Source of the DNA: Granulosicoccus sp.
GTDB taxonomy: Bacteria; Pseudomonadota; Gammaproteobacteria; Granulosicoccales; Granulosicoccaceae
Reading direction: 5' to 3'
Assembly: GCA_013002205.1 (NCBI GenBank)
Contig: JABDKN010000128.1
Coordinates: forward strand, 66,824-117,828
Length of the DNA: 51,005 bases
Part shown: piece by piece, positions 33,428 to 42,992 of the stretch
How the letters are laid out: every line of letters starts with the position of its first letter
How positions within the stretch are numbered: position 1 is the first letter of the stretch
Made by a program: the position numbers and the translations under genes
The notes under the pieces: model-generated
The model's input: only the letters and a program-made list of their open reading frames with translations
Told to the model about the DNA's origin: nothing
Databases searched by the model: none

Positions 33428-36226
33428 ATGGACAAGACATACGACCCGCAAGCCATCGAACAGCGTTGGTACGACACCTGGGAACAGAACGGGTACTTCG
33501 CCCCCCGGGGTGACGGAGAACCCTACTGCATCATGATCCCGCCCCCTAATGTAACCGGCACACTGCACATGGGGCACGCGTTTCAGGACACCATCATGGA
33601 TGCCCTGATTCGGTACCATAGAATGCTAGGCGACAGAACCCTGTGGCAACCTGGTTGTGATCATGCCGGAATCGCCACTCAGATGCTGGTGGAGCGCCAG
33701 ATCAACAAGGAAGGCAAGACCCGGCACGATCTGGGACGCGAGGCTTTCCTGGAAAGAGTCTGGCAATGGAAGGAACAGTCTGGCGGCAACATCACCCGTC
33801 AGCTCAGGCGTCTTGGTGCCTCTCCTGACTGGGCCAGCGAGCGATTCACCATGGATGATGGCATGTCACGAGCCGTGCAGGAGGTTTTCATACGCCTGCA
33901 CGACGACGGCCTCATCTATCGAGGCAAACGATTGGTGAACTGGGATCCGGTTCTGCATACGGCGTTGTCAGACCTGGAAGTGCTCAGTGAGGAGGAAGAC
34001 GGAAAATTATGGCATTTCCGCTATCCACTCAGCGATGGCAGTGGTTCCCTGGTCATCGCCACGACCCGGCCCGAGACTCTACTGGGAGATACCGCAGTTG
34101 CGGTACACCCGGACGATGAGCGGTTCAAATCGTTGGTCGGCAGGAGTATTACCCTACCGCTGGTCGATCGTAGAATTCCAATCGTAGCTGACGACTATGT
34201 CGATCCCGGGTTTGGTTCAGGGTGTGTGAAGATCACGCCCGCACATGATTTCAACGACCACGCGCTGGGTTTGCGACACGATCTGGAGGTAATCAACATA
34301 CTGACCGACGATGCTGCCCTCAATGACGCGGTTCCGGAAGCGTATCAAGGGCTGGATCGCTTCGACGCGCGCCGTAAAGTGGTTGCCGACATGGAATCAG
34401 CCGGCTTGCTGGTGGAGATAAAACCTCACAAGCTCATGGTACCGCGAGGTGATCGCTCAGGCGCCGTCGTCGAGCCGTACCTGACCGATCAGTGGTATGT
34501 CGACCTGACGCGGGACCTGCAGGCGGACGGCAGACCAGGTGGCCACACCGCAATCGTCAAGCCTTCGCTGGATGCCGTTGCCGGCGGACGCATCAAATTC
34601 GTACCAGGCAACTGGACACGTACGTATAACCAGTGGCTGGAAAACATCCAGGACTGGTGCATCAGCCGTCAGATCTGGTGGGGGCACCGGATACCGGCCT
34701 GGTATGACGATCAAGGCAATGTCTATGTGGCTGAGAATGAAGCCGCCGTACGCACAAAATATGCGTTGGCAGCCGATATTCCCCTGTCTCAGGATGACGA
34801 CGTACTTGACACCTGGTTCTCATCGGCGCTCTGGCCTTTCAGTACGCTCGGATGGCCTGAACAAACGGCAAGACTGCAGACGTTTTATCCTGGCTCGGTT
34901 CTGGTCACGGGTTTCGACATCATTTTTTTCTGGGTCGCACGGATGATCATGTTCGGCACGCGATTCATGGATGGCGAGGTCCCATTCCGCGAGGTCTACA
35001 TTCACGGACTGGTACGCGATGCATCGGGACAGAAAATGTCCAAATCAAAGGGTAATGTGCTGGACCCGCTGGATATTATCGACGGAATCGAGCTCGAGGC
35101 ACTGGTGACAAAGCGTACCGCCAACCTGATGCAGGATCACAGGATACGGGAGATTGAACAACAGACCCGCAAGGAATTTGCAGACGGCATTCCGGGATAC
35201 GGCACGGATGCACTGAGATTCACGTTTGCATCACTGGCATCCAACGGGCGGGATATTCGATTCGATCTGAAGCGTGTGGAAGGCTACCGAAATTTCTGCA
35301 ACAAGCTGTTCAACGCCACCCGTTTCGTGCTGATGAATACCGAAGGGCTCGATGCCGACGATATTCCCGCCACACGTAATCCCATAGACCGCTGGATAAT
35401 CAGTCAATTGCAACGCACTGAAGCCGCTGTAGCCTCGCATATCGATGAATATAGATTCGATCTGGCTGCCTCCGCGCTATACGAATTCATCTGGAACGAC
35501 TACTGTGACTGGTATCTGGAGATGTCCAAGCCGGTCCTCTCGGGCCTTGCCAGCGATGAGCAGAAACAAGCAACGCGAGTGACATTGGTTCACGTACTGG
35601 AGGCAACACTCCGCCTGGCCCATCCGTTCATGCCGTTTATTACCGAGGAACTCTGGCAGCAGGTCGCGCCGCTGGCAGGCAAATCGGGACCGACCATTTC
35701 GTTACAACCCTACCCTGTCAGCAATGACAATCGTATCGATGAACAGTCACTGACCGAAATGGAATGGGTCAAGCAGGTGGTCATGGGTGTGCGACGCATT
35801 CGATCGGAGATGAACATCAATCCGGGCAAACGCCTCCCACTCTACTTTGGAGAGTCATCTGCGACCGATCGGCAACGCCTGGAACATCATCGTGACCTGC
35901 TGGTCTTCCTGGCGCGCCTGGACACCATCGAGGTTCTCGAACAGGATGCAGATGCACCGGAATCAGCGGTAGCCCTGGTAGAGCAGCTGAAGCTCATGAT
36001 CCCGATGGCCGGTTTGATTGACAAGGATGCAGAGTTGGCTCGACTTACCCGTGAAACGGACCGATTGACCGAAGAGGTAGAACGTCTGAGCAGGAAACTG
36101 GCTAATCCGGGATTTACAGCCAAAGCACCGGCTGCAGTCGTCGAAGGCGAACAGCGCAAACGGGATGAAGCCCGCGTGTCACTGGCGCAGCTGGAAGTAC
36201 AGCGCCAACGGATCGCTGCACTATAG
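33428..36226 (+). CDS. valS: Valyl-tRNA synthetase
   Basis: ValS attaches valine to tRNA(Val). From the ATG at 33428 it has 932 residues (E. coli 951). The Rossmann signature is HMGHAF in [16 protein letters not shown], the KMSKS motif is [13 protein letters not shown], and the connective-peptide editing domain has [14 protein letters not shown]. The C terminus ends with a coiled-coil arm ([19 protein letters not shown]), as usual for bacterial ValS. An earlier in-frame start at 33371 is not supported by conservation, since the family begins near [14 protein letters not shown]. It is the last gene of the pepA cluster, 87 bp after the acidic protein, and is convergent with the next gene. Confidence 0.97.
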   Translation: MDKTYDPQAIEQRWYDTWEQNGYFAPRGDGEPYCIMIPPPNVTGTLHMGHAFQDTIMDALIRYHRMLGDRTLWQPGCDHAGIATQMLVERQINKEGKTRHDLGREAFLERVWQWKEQSGGNITRQLRRLGASPDWASERFTMDDGMSRAVQEVFIRLHDDGLIYRGKRLVNWDPVLHTALSDLEVLSEEEDGKLWHFRYPLSDGSGSLVIATTRPETLLGDTAVAVHPDDERFKSLVGRSITLPLVDRRIPIVADDYVDPGFGSGCVKITPAHDFNDHALGLRHDLEVINILTDDAALNDAVPEAYQGLDRFDARRKVVADMESAGLLVEIKPHKLMVPRGDRSGAVVEPYLTDQWYVDLTRDLQADGRPGGHTAIVKPSLDAVAGGRIKFVPGNWTRTYNQWLENIQDWCISRQIWWGHRIPAWYDDQGNVYVAENEAAVRTKYALAADIPLSQDDDVLDTWFSSALWPFSTLGWPEQTARLQTFYPGSVLVTGFDIIFFWVARMIMFGTRFMDGEVPFREVYIHGLVRDASGQKMSKSKGNVLDPLDIIDGIELEALVTKRTANLMQDHRIREIEQQTRKEFADGIPGYGTDALRFTFASLASNGRDIRFDLKRVEGYRNFCNKLFNATRFVLMNTEGLDADDIPATRNPIDRWIISQLQRTEAAVASHIDEYRFDLAASALYEFIWNDYCDWYLEMSKPVLSGLASDEQKQATRVTLVHVLEATLRLAHPFMPFITEELWQQVAPLAGKSGPTISLQPYPVSNDNRIDEQSLTEMEWVKQVVMGVRRIRSEMNINPGKRLPLYFGESSATDRQRLEHHRDLLVFLARLDTIEVLEQDADAPESAVALVEQLKLMIPMAGLIDKDAELARLTRETDRLTEEVERLSRKLANPGFTAKAPAAVVEGEQRKRDEARVSLAQLEVQRQRIAAL

Positions 36227-36257
36227 CCATCATGCAGCCAGTCCTCAATAATCCAGG

Positions 36258-36506
36258 CTAGGTGCCTGACAGCAGGTACTGAACCAACAACCACACGAAC
36301 AGCAGGAACAGAGCGGTTCCGATCAGGCCGCCGATGATGAAATGGTGCGGCTTGCCGTGCGTGAAATCGCGCTCGCGATTTTTCTTTGATTGCACACCGA
36401 TCATGGCCGCACCGACACTCTGGACTACATTCCAGAATCCGGTTCCCTGCCGTGTGGACGAATCGTCCTGATGGTCCGGCTGCTTACTATCCGGTGTTCG
36501 GTTCAT
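36258..36506 (-). CDS. DUF2970 single-pass membrane protein
   Basis: This 82-residue protein fits DUF2970, small proteins of unknown function in proteobacteria. The N-terminal 25 residues are hydrophilic. Then comes the family segment FWNVVQSVGAAMIGVQSKKN, and one membrane helix follows near the end (GGLIGTALFLLFVWLLVQYL). The lysine/arginine-rich middle suggests the N terminus stays in the cytoplasm. The ATG at 36506 is the only good start. DUF2970 genes often lie near cytochrome oxidase or aerobic respiration genes; none is visible here. It is convergent with valS, 31 bp away, and 76 bp downstream of an outer-membrane protein gene. Confidence 0.82.
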   Translation of the reverse strand: MNRTPDSKQPDHQDDSSTRQGTGFWNVVQSVGAAMIGVQSKKNRERDFTHGKPHHFIIGGLIGTALFLLFVWLLVQYLLSGT

Positions 36507-36582
36507 GTCATTATCAACCTGCTGACTTTCGATCCGTTTTATGCCGATCTATGAAAAATCGATCTGTGAAATGAAATCCTGC

Positions 36583-37323
36583 CTAGAAACGAATTCCTGC
36601 CTTGGCCGAGTATGTTCTGAAATCTCCGGTTTGATCGGCTTCCAGTGTGATTGCCAGACCCAGATTCATGGTCACCCCTGCATAGAGTTTTTCCTGATTG
36701 AACGTTGCAGCCTGCAATTCACTTCCATCAGCCGGGGTCGAACGGGTCCTGACCAATCCAATACCTGCATACGGAGTCAACATAAGAAAGCCCTTTGATA
36801 CCGTCAACTCGATGGCAGAGGAATTCAGATCGAGATCGGTAATCCCCTGCAGCTGGCTGTAACTGGCACGTATCGCCAGTGAGGGCGAAACAATGCCACC
36901 TTGAATCAGGTTGTACTGCAGTTCACCACCGATAACGGATAGATCGGTATTGTGCAGCTTGCTGACAGACGCACCGATATCCAGGCCCCACGGTAACCCC
37001 TTGTGGACATGGACCCGCGGCTGGTGCAGTTCAGAATTTTCGAAGGAGCCACTGCTTGCGCTATCGAACACGGCTTGATTGATTTCCGTGCTGGAGTACA
37101 CGATTCCGGCATCCAGGCCCAGGCTGCCAAGTCCTTCCGCCGGTGCAATACTCTTGTAGTGAGTCGCCGCACTGATGACTCTGGAAAGCAGAACGAACTG
37201 TTCCTGGCTCAGTGAATCAATGGAGTCCAGTGACTCCGCCTCGAGCGCCGTAGTGCAAAACAGGGCTCCGACCAGACACCAGCGATGCCACTGGACACGG
37301 ATACGATTTCTCCGGGGTATCAC
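36583..37323 (-). CDS. Predicted outer-membrane beta-barrel protein
   Basis: I do not recognise a specific family in this 246-residue protein. It has a signal peptide with a long basic n-region (RWCLVGALFCTTALEA) and then strand-rich sequence with alternating hydrophobic residues and the terminal AGIRF, an aromatic end typical of outer-membrane barrels. Its repeated glycine and aromatic pattern, for example LMLTPYAGIGLVRT, suggests eight to twelve strands. It could be a DUF6588-like protein, which is a guess. The start is GTG at 37321-37323, with weak ribosome binding, so the true start could be a little downstream. It is flanked by an ABC-F gene upstream on the same strand. Confidence 0.72.
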   Translation of the reverse strand: MIPRRNRIRVQWHRWCLVGALFCTTALEAESLDSIDSLSQEQFVLLSRVISAATHYKSIAPAEGLGSLGLDAGIVYSSTEINQAVFDSASSGSFENSELHQPRVHVHKGLPWGLDIGASVSKLHNTDLSVIGGELQYNLIQGGIVSPSLAIRASYSQLQGITDLDLNSSAIELTVSKGFLMLTPYAGIGLVRTRSTPADGSELQAATFNQEKLYAGVTMNLGLAITLEADQTGDFRTYSAKAGIRF

Positions 37324-37344
37324 TATGAACGTCTGCTCCGTATA

Positions 37345-39270
37345 TCACAGATAATCTGCATCGCCGTTGCTCGCTGATTCCAGTGCCTCCATGCTTTCCA
37401 GTAACTTCTCCTCGGCCGCATCCACTGCACGCCTCGCTGCAACTTCTTCGGCCAGTATGTCATTCAACTTGACTTTCCTATCGCTATTGTACAACCCGTC
37501 ATCACTGAGCTTGCCACGTATTTCTGCAAGGCAATGTGCCGCCCGGTCAAGTTCGCGCTCATGCTGGGTGACTGCCCGGTTCAATGGCGCAAGCTGGGCA
37601 CGTTTCTCGGCATCCAGGCGCTTTCGTGTTCGCCGATCCGCAGGCAGGGAATCGGCGACACCGCGGATGGTAGCTGCGTCATCCACAGCGGATTGCCGTT
37701 GCGACGCCAGCCAGCGCGCATAACCATCCAGATCATCATCGAACGGTGTTACCGAGCCTGCTGCTACCAGCCAGAGATCATCGACCACGGTGCGCAGCAT
37801 GGTTCTGTCATGAGAGATGACCATCAACGCACCGTCAAAGCCGACCAGAGCATCGGCCAGCGCCTGCCGCATGACGATATCCAGGTGATTGGTTGGCTCA
37901 TCGAGCAGCAACAGGTTTGGACGAGCCTGGACGATCAATGCCAGTGCCAGTCTGGCGCGTTCTCCGCCGGAGAGCGTCGAGGCGCTCTGCAGGGCCTGAT
38001 CACCCACGAATCCGAACGTGCCCAGGAATGTTCTAGCCTGTGTTTCGCTCAGGGTCGGATCATGTGCGGTCACAGCCTGCAGCGGTGACTGATCCGAACG
38101 TAATTGATCAACCTGATGCTGGGCAAAGTAACCTATGCGCAGCTTTTGCGCCGGCACGCGATTTCCGGAAATCAGCGCCAGAGACCCCGTCAGAGCCTTG
38201 ATCAGTGTCGATTTTCCTGCACCGTTCACACCCAGAAGACCAATCCGATCACCGCTCTGGATGGTCAGATTGACGTTCTCGAGTACACTGGTGTTGCCGT
38301 AGCCCAGAGCCGCCTGCTGCAGGACAAGCAAGGGGTTCGGATTGCTGTCGGGAGCACGAAAACTGAACGTGAAGGGAGAATCCGGCCGCACCGCCTGCGT
38401 TTCGCCCATCCGTTCCAGCATCTTCAGGCGGCTTTGCGCCTGACGTGCCTTGGTTGCCTTGGCACGAAATCGATCCACAAAGCCCTGCAGTTCACGGCGC
38501 CTGGCCTGTGCCTTTTCATGAGCCGACTGCTGATTGCTCAATCGAGCAGCACGCCAGCGCTCAAAAGCACTGTAATTGCCAGTGACCAGATCGACATTGC
38601 CATTTTCGATGTGCAGCGTCATGTTGGTTACCGCATCCAGAAACTCCCGATCATGCGACACCAGTATCAAGGTTCCTTCTCGCTGACGCAGCCAGGTCTC
38701 GAGCCAAAGAACTGCATCCAGATCGAGGTGGTTCGTGGGTTCGTCCAATAGCAGAAGTTCATTCGGACTCATCAGTGCCTGGGCCAGGTTGAGGCGCATC
38801 CTCCAGCCTCCGGAGAACCGGGACACAGGCCATTGATGCTGCGAGGTGGCGAATCCCAGGCCATTGAGCAGCGCCCCGGCCCGTGACAGGACGGTGTAGC
38901 CGCCCGCCTGATCAAGATCGGCCAGTAGACTGGCCCGACGTTCGCCTTCCTCATCCGTGCATTGAGCAATGGACTTCTGCAGTTGGCGAACCAGTGCATC
39001 TCCGTCGACCACGTAGTCCAGGGCACTGCGCTCGGATGACGGAGTCTCCTGGGCCACGTGCGTGATACTGACGCTCTGTTGCAGGCTGATACTGCCGGAA
39101 TCCGGCTCCAGAGTGCCTTGAATCATGGAAAACAGGCTCGACTTGCCCGTACCGTTGGCACCGGTCAATCCAACCTTCTGACCTGCATGAATGACGCAGT
39201 TGACATTACCGAACAGGCGCTTTCCGTCACGCCTGCAGGCGACTTCTTTGAAACTGAGCATACTGGTCAT
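37345..39270 (-). CDS. ABC-F family ATPase, YheS-like
   Basis: ABC-F proteins bind the ribosomal E site and relieve stalled translation; the YheS branch lacks a membrane domain. The 641-residue protein has two ATPase domains. The first has Walker A GANGTGKSS, signature FSGGWRMRLNLAQAL and LLLLDEPTNHLDLDAVLWLE. The second has GVNGAGKST, LSGGERARLALAL and LLLLDEPTNHLD. Between them lies the arm-linker with EKAQARRRELQGFVDRFRAK. The C-terminal coiled tail (about 530-641) is long and charged, as in YheS. Two ATGs are possible, 39270 and 39261; the second aligns better with known starts. It diverges from lemA across 166 bp. Confidence 0.92.
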   Translation of the reverse strand: MTSMLSFKEVACRRDGKRLFGNVNCVIHAGQKVGLTGANGTGKSSLFSMIQGTLEPDSGSISLQQSVSITHVAQETPSSERSALDYVVDGDALVRQLQKSIAQCTDEEGERRASLLADLDQAGGYTVLSRAGALLNGLGFATSQHQWPVSRFSGGWRMRLNLAQALMSPNELLLLDEPTNHLDLDAVLWLETWLRQREGTLILVSHDREFLDAVTNMTLHIENGNVDLVTGNYSAFERWRAARLSNQQSAHEKAQARRRELQGFVDRFRAKATKARQAQSRLKMLERMGETQAVRPDSPFTFSFRAPDSNPNPLLVLQQAALGYGNTSVLENVNLTIQSGDRIGLLGVNGAGKSTLIKALTGSLALISGNRVPAQKLRIGYFAQHQVDQLRSDQSPLQAVTAHDPTLSETQARTFLGTFGFVGDQALQSASTLSGGERARLALALIVQARPNLLLLDEPTNHLDIVMRQALADALVGFDGALMVISHDRTMLRTVVDDLWLVAAGSVTPFDDDLDGYARWLASQRQSAVDDAATIRGVADSLPADRRTRKRLDAEKRAQLAPLNRAVTQHERELDRAAHCLAEIRGKLSDDGLYNSDRKVKLNDILAEEVAARRAVDAAEEKLLESMEALESASNGDADYL

Positions 39271-39376
39271 TTTACGCTGTCAGTCGCATCAGGCGAGGAT
39301 CAATTCCTGGTGTCTGCACAGTCTCCTGCCCATCTGCGTGGAATCGATAGTCCTCTTCCGTGCCAGCTCTACAAGC

Positions 39377-39408
39377 CTGGTCGAGACCAGAACCGCTTCT
39401 GCTATCAT
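39377..39408 (+). promoter_or_regulatory. Extended -10 promoter and small palindrome before lemA
   Basis: TGCTATCAT at 39400-39408 is an extended -10 element, with TG one base before the hexamer. The predicted start is near 39414, about 23 nt before the lemA GTG. CTGGT-CGAG-ACCAG at 39377-39390 is a perfect 5-bp stem with a 4-nt loop overlapping the -35 region, so it could be an operator. Both are sequence-pattern inferences. Confidence 0.4.
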
Positions 39409-39436
39409 CCGCTGCAACACAACGGAGAATACGAGC

Positions 39437-40033
39437 GTGTCAAGCAAGCGTTTTCGAATCATCGGTGCAATGACGATCCTGTTGATCGTCAGCGGCTGCG
39501 GTATCAACAACATACCTACCTATGACGAAGCCGTGAACGGCCGGTGGAGCGATGTGCAGAATCAGTACAAGCGCCGCGCAGATCTAGTACCGAATCTGGT
39601 CAACACGGTGGAAGGTTTTGCCGAACAGGAACGCGATGTGCTCACTGAAGTCACCGAGGCCCGCACGCGTGTGTCGCAGATGAATATTTCGCCGGAATTG
39701 CTCAGTGACCCTGAGGCATTTCAACAGTTCCAGGCCAATCAAGACTCATTGACGTCGGCACTTCAGCGCCTGATGGTGGTCGTAGAGGCGTATCCCGATC
39801 TCAAATCGAATGAAAATTTCCTGGCACTGCAGCAGCAACTGGAAGGAACGGAAAACCGTATAAGCGTTGCACGGCGCGATTACATACAAGCCGTACAGAC
39901 CTACAACACTGAACTGCGTACGATTCCCGGTCGCTGGTGGCGCAGATTCATGTACCCGGACATGCTGCCCAAGCAGAATTTTACGGTCAGTGAGGAAGAT
40001 ACGATCAACCCGACTGTCGATTTCAGCAACTGA
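39437..40033 (+). CDS. lemA: LemA family lipoprotein
   Basis: LemA proteins are widespread membrane-anchored helical proteins of uncertain function, named after an antigen of Listeria. The best start is GTG at 39437 with GGAGA upstream, giving 198 residues. Residues 11-21 form a signal with lipobox IVSGC, so Cys21 should be lipidated. The conserved block YDEAVNGRWSDVQNQYKRRA leads into the four-helix coiled domain, with LVPNLVNTVEGFAEQE and NISVARRDYIQAVQTYN-like segments. FMYPDMLPKQNF near the end is typical. Two TPM-domain genes follow, the recurrent lemA-TPM operon. Upstream in-frame codons extend into a divergent promoter region and are rejected. Confidence 0.92.
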   Translation: MSSKRFRIIGAMTILLIVSGCGINNIPTYDEAVNGRWSDVQNQYKRRADLVPNLVNTVEGFAEQERDVLTEVTEARTRVSQMNISPELLSDPEAFQQFQANQDSLTSALQRLMVVVEAYPDLKSNENFLALQQQLEGTENRISVARRDYIQAVQTYNTELRTIPGRWWRRFMYPDMLPKQNFTVSEEDTINPTVDFSN

Positions 40034-40069
40034 TCTCTCATCGTGCAGCCAGTGGTTACTTGAGCACTC

Positions 40070-41002
40070 ATGACTGACGCTTTCGTCCATTGCTCCAGCC
40101 AGCGGCGACACTGGTTGAGCTCTGCGTTCATCATACCGCTATGGCTGATTGCCGCGTTTTCAGCCACCATCGCCTTCGCACAGGACGAGTTTCCGCCCCT
40201 CGGTGGCAGGGTGGTCGATCTGGCAGGGCTGCTCGACGATACGCGTGAGACGACACTGACGGCGCGTCTGGAAGCTCATGAAGTTGCCACCAGCAACCAG
40301 GTAGTGGTGGCCACCGTGCCCTCACTCGATGGCAATGACGTTGCCGATTATGCCAACCGTCTGGCGCGATTCTGGAAGATTGGCACCGCCGACAATGATA
40401 ATGGCGTGCTGTTATTGGTGGCGCCAAGCGAACGCAAGGTGAGGATTGAAGTCGGCTACGGTCTGGAGGGGGCGTTGACTGACTCACTGTCCAGTATCAT
40501 CATCCAGCGTGAAATACTCCCCGCGTTCAGAAACAATGACTATGCACTGGGAATAGAACAAGGCGTGGGAGCGATTCTCCAGGCCATAGAGGGTGAATAC
40601 GCGGCGCCTGCCAACGGTGGCGGCCGGGGAACGAACACCGGAACAGAGAGCCTGGGAAATTACCTGCCCTTGATTTTCATTGCCATGGTTGGCATTCCTC
40701 AACTGTTGCGCAGAAGCGGCTTGCGCAAGGCTGCCCAGGGTGCATTCCCGGCAGGGTTCGCCGGACTGTTTGCCACCATTTCCACAGGCAGTCTGTTGAT
40801 AGGCCTCGGCGCTGCCATCGCGATCTTCCTGCTGGTGTATTTTATCGGCTCCGGTAACGGGCGCGGAGGATCCGGCCGGTCACGTCCCGGTGGTTACATT
40901 GGTGGCGGTGGGTTCGGTGGTGGTGGTGGCGGGTTAGGCGGTGGTGGATTCGGCGGCGGCGGCGGAAGCTTCGGCGGCGGCGGAGCATCGGGGAGTTGGT
41001 AG
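40070..41002 (+). CDS. TPM-domain protein with glycine-rich tail (YgcG-like)
   Basis: The 310-residue protein carries a signal peptide (IIPLWLIAAFSATIAFA), a TPM/Psb32-type domain (about residues 40-180) with VVDLAGLLDDTRETTLTARL and VLLLVAPSERKVRIEVGYGL, and two membrane segments (about 198-216 and 230-258). The last 45 residues are mostly glycine with phenylalanine and serine, a tail common in YgcG proteins. Some TPM domains have weak phosphatase activity and are linked to photosystem II repair in plants; the bacterial role is unknown. It follows lemA by 36 bp and precedes a second TPM gene by one base, so the three are likely one envelope module. Confidence 0.9.
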   Translation: MTDAFVHCSSQRRHWLSSAFIIPLWLIAAFSATIAFAQDEFPPLGGRVVDLAGLLDDTRETTLTARLEAHEVATSNQVVVATVPSLDGNDVADYANRLARFWKIGTADNDNGVLLLVAPSERKVRIEVGYGLEGALTDSLSSIIIQREILPAFRNNDYALGIEQGVGAILQAIEGEYAAPANGGGRGTNTGTESLGNYLPLIFIAMVGIPQLLRRSGLRKAAQGAFPAGFAGLFATISTGSLLIGLGAAIAIFLLVYFIGSGNGRGGSGRSRPGGYIGGGGFGGGGGGLGGGGFGGGGGSFGGGGASGSW

Positions 41003-41003
41003 G

Positions 41004-41657
41004 ATGGCATTTCTGAGCGAGTCTGAAAAAGCGGCACTGATCGCCCGCATCAACCACGCCGAATCAAAAACACGTGCCGAGATCGTAACCGTGATCGCAC
41101 GACGGAGTGATTCTTACCGGTACATCCCCATGCTGTGGGCTGCGCTGATTGCCCTGAGCATTCCAGGGCTTTACTTCTTCTGGTTGGCATTCAGCAGCAG
41201 CGGATGGCTGACTCCCGCCGAACCCTTTGCCAGCGCCAGTTGGCTCTACCCCGTGCAGGTACTGGTGTTTCTCGGGCTGGGTATGATATTCCAGATACCC
41301 CAGGCAAGACTCTGGATGATCCCGCGATCGGTCAGACGCCAGAGGGCTGCACGACATGCCAGAGAACAGTTCTTTTTACAGAATCTGCATCAGACCAGTG
41401 GCCGTACAGGGGTTCTGGTATTCGTCTCGGTTGCTGAACACTATGTGGAAATCATCGTGGATTCAGCGATCGCTGAAGTCGTCGACAACAGCCTGTGGGA
41501 TCAGACCGTTCAGGAATTCATCGATCATGTTCGCAAGGGTGAAATTGCACTCGGCTTCGAGAACACTATAGAACATTGCCGCCAGGTACTTTGGGAGCAT
41601 TTTCCCGCACCCGATGGACGACCGGACGAATTGCCAAATCACCTGATCGAGATCTGA
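41004..41657 (+). CDS. Second TPM-domain membrane protein
   Basis: This 217-residue protein begins MAFLSESEKAALIARINHAE and has the TPM-type start AESKTRAEIVTVIARRSDSY. Two membrane segments follow at about 37-60 and 76-98. The second half continues the TPM fold (GVLVFVSVAEHYVEIIVDSA). The ATG at 41004 has GGAG eleven bases upstream and lies one base after the previous stop, so translation is coupled. It lacks the glycine tail. The longer in-frame start at 40941 is inside the preceding gene. The 3' end overlaps the convergent MFS gene by 19 bp. Confidence 0.88.
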   Translation: MAFLSESEKAALIARINHAESKTRAEIVTVIARRSDSYRYIPMLWAALIALSIPGLYFFWLAFSSSGWLTPAEPFASASWLYPVQVLVFLGLGMIFQIPQARLWMIPRSVRRQRAARHAREQFFLQNLHQTSGRTGVLVFVSVAEHYVEIIVDSAIAEVVDNSLWDQTVQEFIDHVRKGEIALGFENTIEHCRQVLWEHFPAPDGRPDELPNHLIEI

Positions 41658-42883
41658 TGACGCTGCCCTGACACCTCGCTCGAGAGCAGGAAGGTCAGAA
41701 ACGCAATCGGTGCCAGGCCCAACAGTGCAATTCGAAGTCCGAAGGCTTCCGACATGAAACCGATCACCGGCGGTGCCACCAGAAAGGCGCTGAACGAAAT
41801 CATGTTAAGTGCAGCAACATTGTCTGCAGCGCATCTTCCAGGTCGGTTTGCGGCGGCACTGACAGCCAGCGGAAAAACGATGGCGACTCCGGCACCAGAC
41901 AATGCGGCCCCCAGGAATGCCCAGGGAATACTCGGAGAAAGCGCAAACAGGGCAACGCCAGCGCACGATGCCAGTCCCGACACGCGAACCACGGTCATTT
42001 CACCAAAGTTCGTGGTAATGGTATCACCGGCAAGTCGTACTGACGCCATGATGAGCGAGAACGACGAGTAGGTAACTGCAATCACCCAGGGGCCAGCAGC
42101 GAGTACGTCGCGCATGAATACCGCAGACCAGTCGATGAATGCACCTTCAACCATCATGATTCCAATTGGCATCAGGCATAGCAGGACAATTGCCCGGGAT
42201 GGCAGCCTGAAAATATCCGTAGCGGGATTTATCTCGACAGCCGTCGAATCCACAGGCTCATCCAGCCTGGCTGTAGCTTCATCCCTGACAACCGCAGTGG
42301 ACAACACTGCAACGGCTGGATCAGCGCCTTTACCAAGAATCGGCAAGGCCGTCGCTGCAGCGTATCCACAGAGCGCGATGACTGGCATGACAACCAGAAA
42401 GTGCTCCACCACGGAATAGCCCGCCTGTGCCAGCGCTCCACCAATCAACGCCCCGAACATGGTTCCCAGGCTCCAGAATCCATGACATCGGGACATCAGG
42501 CGTTTACCAGCGACATTCTCCAGTCGAGCCGCTTCGGTATTCATGGCCGTCTCGGTCATGCCCACTGCCAGTCCGCTGAGAACCATCGCAATGCAAAGCT
42601 GGACAAGACTCTGTGCCAGTGCAGGTCCGACGAAGAGCAAGGCCCAGGCCGGCAGGAAGAGTCGACAGGCATTGCGCAAGCCGGTCTGCTCGATGACTCT
42701 GCCGGCTATCGAGAATCCGAACAGAGTCCCCAATGGCATCATCAACATTGCTATGCCGAGCGTGCCGTCGGTCAGATTCAGCGCCGACTTGATGTCAGGG
42801 ATTCTTGGAATCCACTGACCGAGGACAGAGGATTCGAAGAAAAACACACCGAAAATGGCCAGCAAGGCCTTGTGTGAATGCAT
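41639..42883 (-). CDS. MFS transporter, YbjJ-like
   Basis: The 414-residue protein is a 12-helix major facilitator. The first half has the helix 2-3 block GTLFGFSIAGRVIEQTG and a motif NTEAARLENVAGKRLMSRCH typical of the YbjJ/inner-membrane-protein subgroup. A loop rich in acidic residues separates the two halves (about residues 190-225). It is probably a proton-coupled uptake or efflux carrier, but the substrate cannot be inferred. The ATG at 42883 begins the first helix segment LAIFGVFFFESS. It lies downstream of galU on the same strand, 109 bp away, and overlaps the TPM gene end by 19 bp. Confidence 0.88.
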   Translation of the reverse strand: MHSHKALLAIFGVFFFESSVLGQWIPRIPDIKSALNLTDGTLGIAMLMMPLGTLFGFSIAGRVIEQTGLRNACRLFLPAWALLFVGPALAQSLVQLCIAMVLSGLAVGMTETAMNTEAARLENVAGKRLMSRCHGFWSLGTMFGALIGGALAQAGYSVVEHFLVVMPVIALCGYAAATALPILGKGADPAVAVLSTAVVRDEATARLDEPVDSTAVEINPATDIFRLPSRAIVLLCLMPIGIMMVEGAFIDWSAVFMRDVLAAGPWVIAVTYSSFSLIMASVRLAGDTITTNFGEMTVVRVSGLASCAGVALFALSPSIPWAFLGAALSGAGVAIVFPLAVSAAANRPGRCAADNVAALNMISFSAFLVAPPVIGFMSEAFGLRIALLGLAPIAFLTFLLSSEVSGQRHQISIR

Positions 42884-42933
42884 CGGAGGGAAGTGACATA
42901 CGGCGAGTGAGGAGCAGCATACCGATTTCCGCC

Positions 42934-42954
42934 GCCCGGTGTTCTTTGCCGGGC
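42934..42954 (-). terminator. Hairpin after galU
   Basis: GCCCGG at 42934-42939 and CCGGGC at 42949-42954 form a perfect 6-bp stem with a 9-nt loop, about 40 bp downstream of the galU stop and before the MFS gene. On the minus strand no U-tract follows, so any termination would be weak. Confidence 0.35.
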
Positions 42955-42992
42955 TCAGTCGCTGTGATCAGAGGGTGCCCGCAGCGTGCCTC

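Noticed and set aside
38104-38751. 215-residue open frame antisense to the ABC-F gene
   Set aside because: It is the shadow of conserved ABC-F sequence in another frame, with no start signal or family motif.
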